A DNA stretch of 6,864 nt, from NCBI GenBank assembly GCA_041485385.1, contig JBGPJM010000248.1:1-6864 (forward strand), in the 5' to 3' direction. Of this stretch, positions 6,606 through 6,864 are shown one piece after another. The stretch's first letter is position 1. Each line of letters begins with the position of its first letter. Source of the DNA: JBGPJM01 sp041485385 (GTDB lineage Bacteria > Planctomycetota > Phycisphaerae > Phycisphaerales > UBA1924). Below the pieces are notes generated by a model. The model had not been told where the DNA came from. It searched no databases and saw nothing but the letters and a program-made list of their open reading frames with translations. A program made the translations under genes and the position numbers.

Positions 6606-6611
6606 CGAGCA

Positions 6612-6864
6612 ATGAGTGTTGACGCACAGACACGAGAGCAGGCGGTTGGCGCGGCGATCCGCGAGATCAGCCATATCGCCACCCTGCCCGAGATCACCCT
6701 CAAGATCATCCAGCTCGTCGAGTCCCCCACCTCGACAGCCCAGGACCTTCACAAGGTGATCAGCAACGACCCGGCGCTGTGCAGCCGCATCCTCAAGGTC
6801 GTCAACTCCGCCTTCTACGGCCTCCCCGGACAGATCGGCTCCATCAACCGCGCCATCGTCCTCC
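6612..6864 (+). CDS. HDOD-domain signalling protein, N-terminal part
   Basis: Only the first 84 residues are visible; the frame is open to the window end. The sequence IATLPEITLKIIQLVES (22-38), DLHKVISNDPALCSRILKVVNSAFYG (45-70) and GSINRAIVL (76-84) match the first helices of the HDOD domain, a catalytically degenerate relative of HD phosphohydrolases used in signal transduction, stress response and sometimes motility control. The domain begins about 20 residues in, with no signal peptide or receiver domain ahead of it, so any output domain must be C-terminal and lies outside the window. The gene has its own ribosome site and is set apart from neuC by 197 nt of repeat-bearing spacer, so it probably forms a separate unit. 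What signal or partner it serves cannot be told. Confidence 0.9.
   Translation, partial: MSVDAQTREQAVGAAIREISHIATLPEITLKIIQLVESPTSTAQDLHKVISNDPALCSRILKVVNSAFYGLPGQIGSINRAIVL

Larger units (their letters stand above)
6415..6611. other. Non-coding spacer between neuC and the HDOD gene
   Basis: These 197 nt contain no supportable gene. They hold a TCCCACA repeat cluster (6438-6474), a 10-bp palindrome CCGGGCCCGG (6482-6491), and a weak hairpin GGCCGAT/ATCGGTC (6569-6575 with 6586-6592, one G-U pair, 10-nt loop) 19 nt before the next start. C-rich pyrimidine tracts dominate the plus strand. No -35/-10 pair of normal spacing, no sigma-54 site and no stem-plus-T-run terminator was found, although the change of gene theme implies that a transcript ends and another begins here. 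Confidence 0.6.

Overview
The window is a GC-rich, almost fully coding, single-strand (+) segment of a bacterial chromosome. It holds a nonulosonic (sialic-acid-type) sugar locus: a long Maf/MptE-like glycosylation protein, cut by the left edge, followed by neuA-, neuB- and neuC-type genes, and then the start of a separate HDOD-domain gene, cut by the right edge. The GC content, the Maf fusion protein and the short dispersed repeats (CTCTGTG/CACAGAG, CCTCGATG, TCCCACA) all point to a planctomycete, most likely class Phycisphaerae. That placement is an inference from recall of such genomes; the window contains no marker gene.

Layout: 1-3228 is the Maf-like fusion protein, with a MptE-like (DUF115) core, a helical region, a nucleotidyltransferase/GT-A-like domain and a radical-SAM-like barrel that lacks the iron-sulfur cysteines. 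A 125-nt palindromic repeat (1144-1268) lies inside its coding sequence and is translated. 3225-4043 is a CMP-nonulosonate synthetase that overlaps the preceding stop by 4 nt. 4079-5170 is a nonulosonate synthase (NeuB family, with C-terminal SAF domain). 5171-5256 is a spacer of degenerate octamer repeats. 5257-6414 is a UDP-GlcNAc 2-epimerase of the NeuC/LegG type, starting at TTG behind a good Shine-Dalgarno. 6415-6611 is a non-coding spacer with a second repeat cluster. 6612-6864 is the N-terminus of an HDOD-domain protein.

How the genes work together: the epimerase (NeuC type) would make ManNAc or a related 6-deoxy-diacetamido sugar, the synthase (NeuB type) would condense it with phosphoenolpyruvate to a nine-carbon acid, and the cytidylyltransferase (NeuA type) would activate it with CTP. 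The Maf-like protein, coupled to neuA by overlapping codons, is the best candidate for moving the activated sugar onto a protein. Flagellin is the classical Maf target, but no flagellar gene lies in the window, so the acceptor is not shown. No promoter or rho-independent terminator could be supported.
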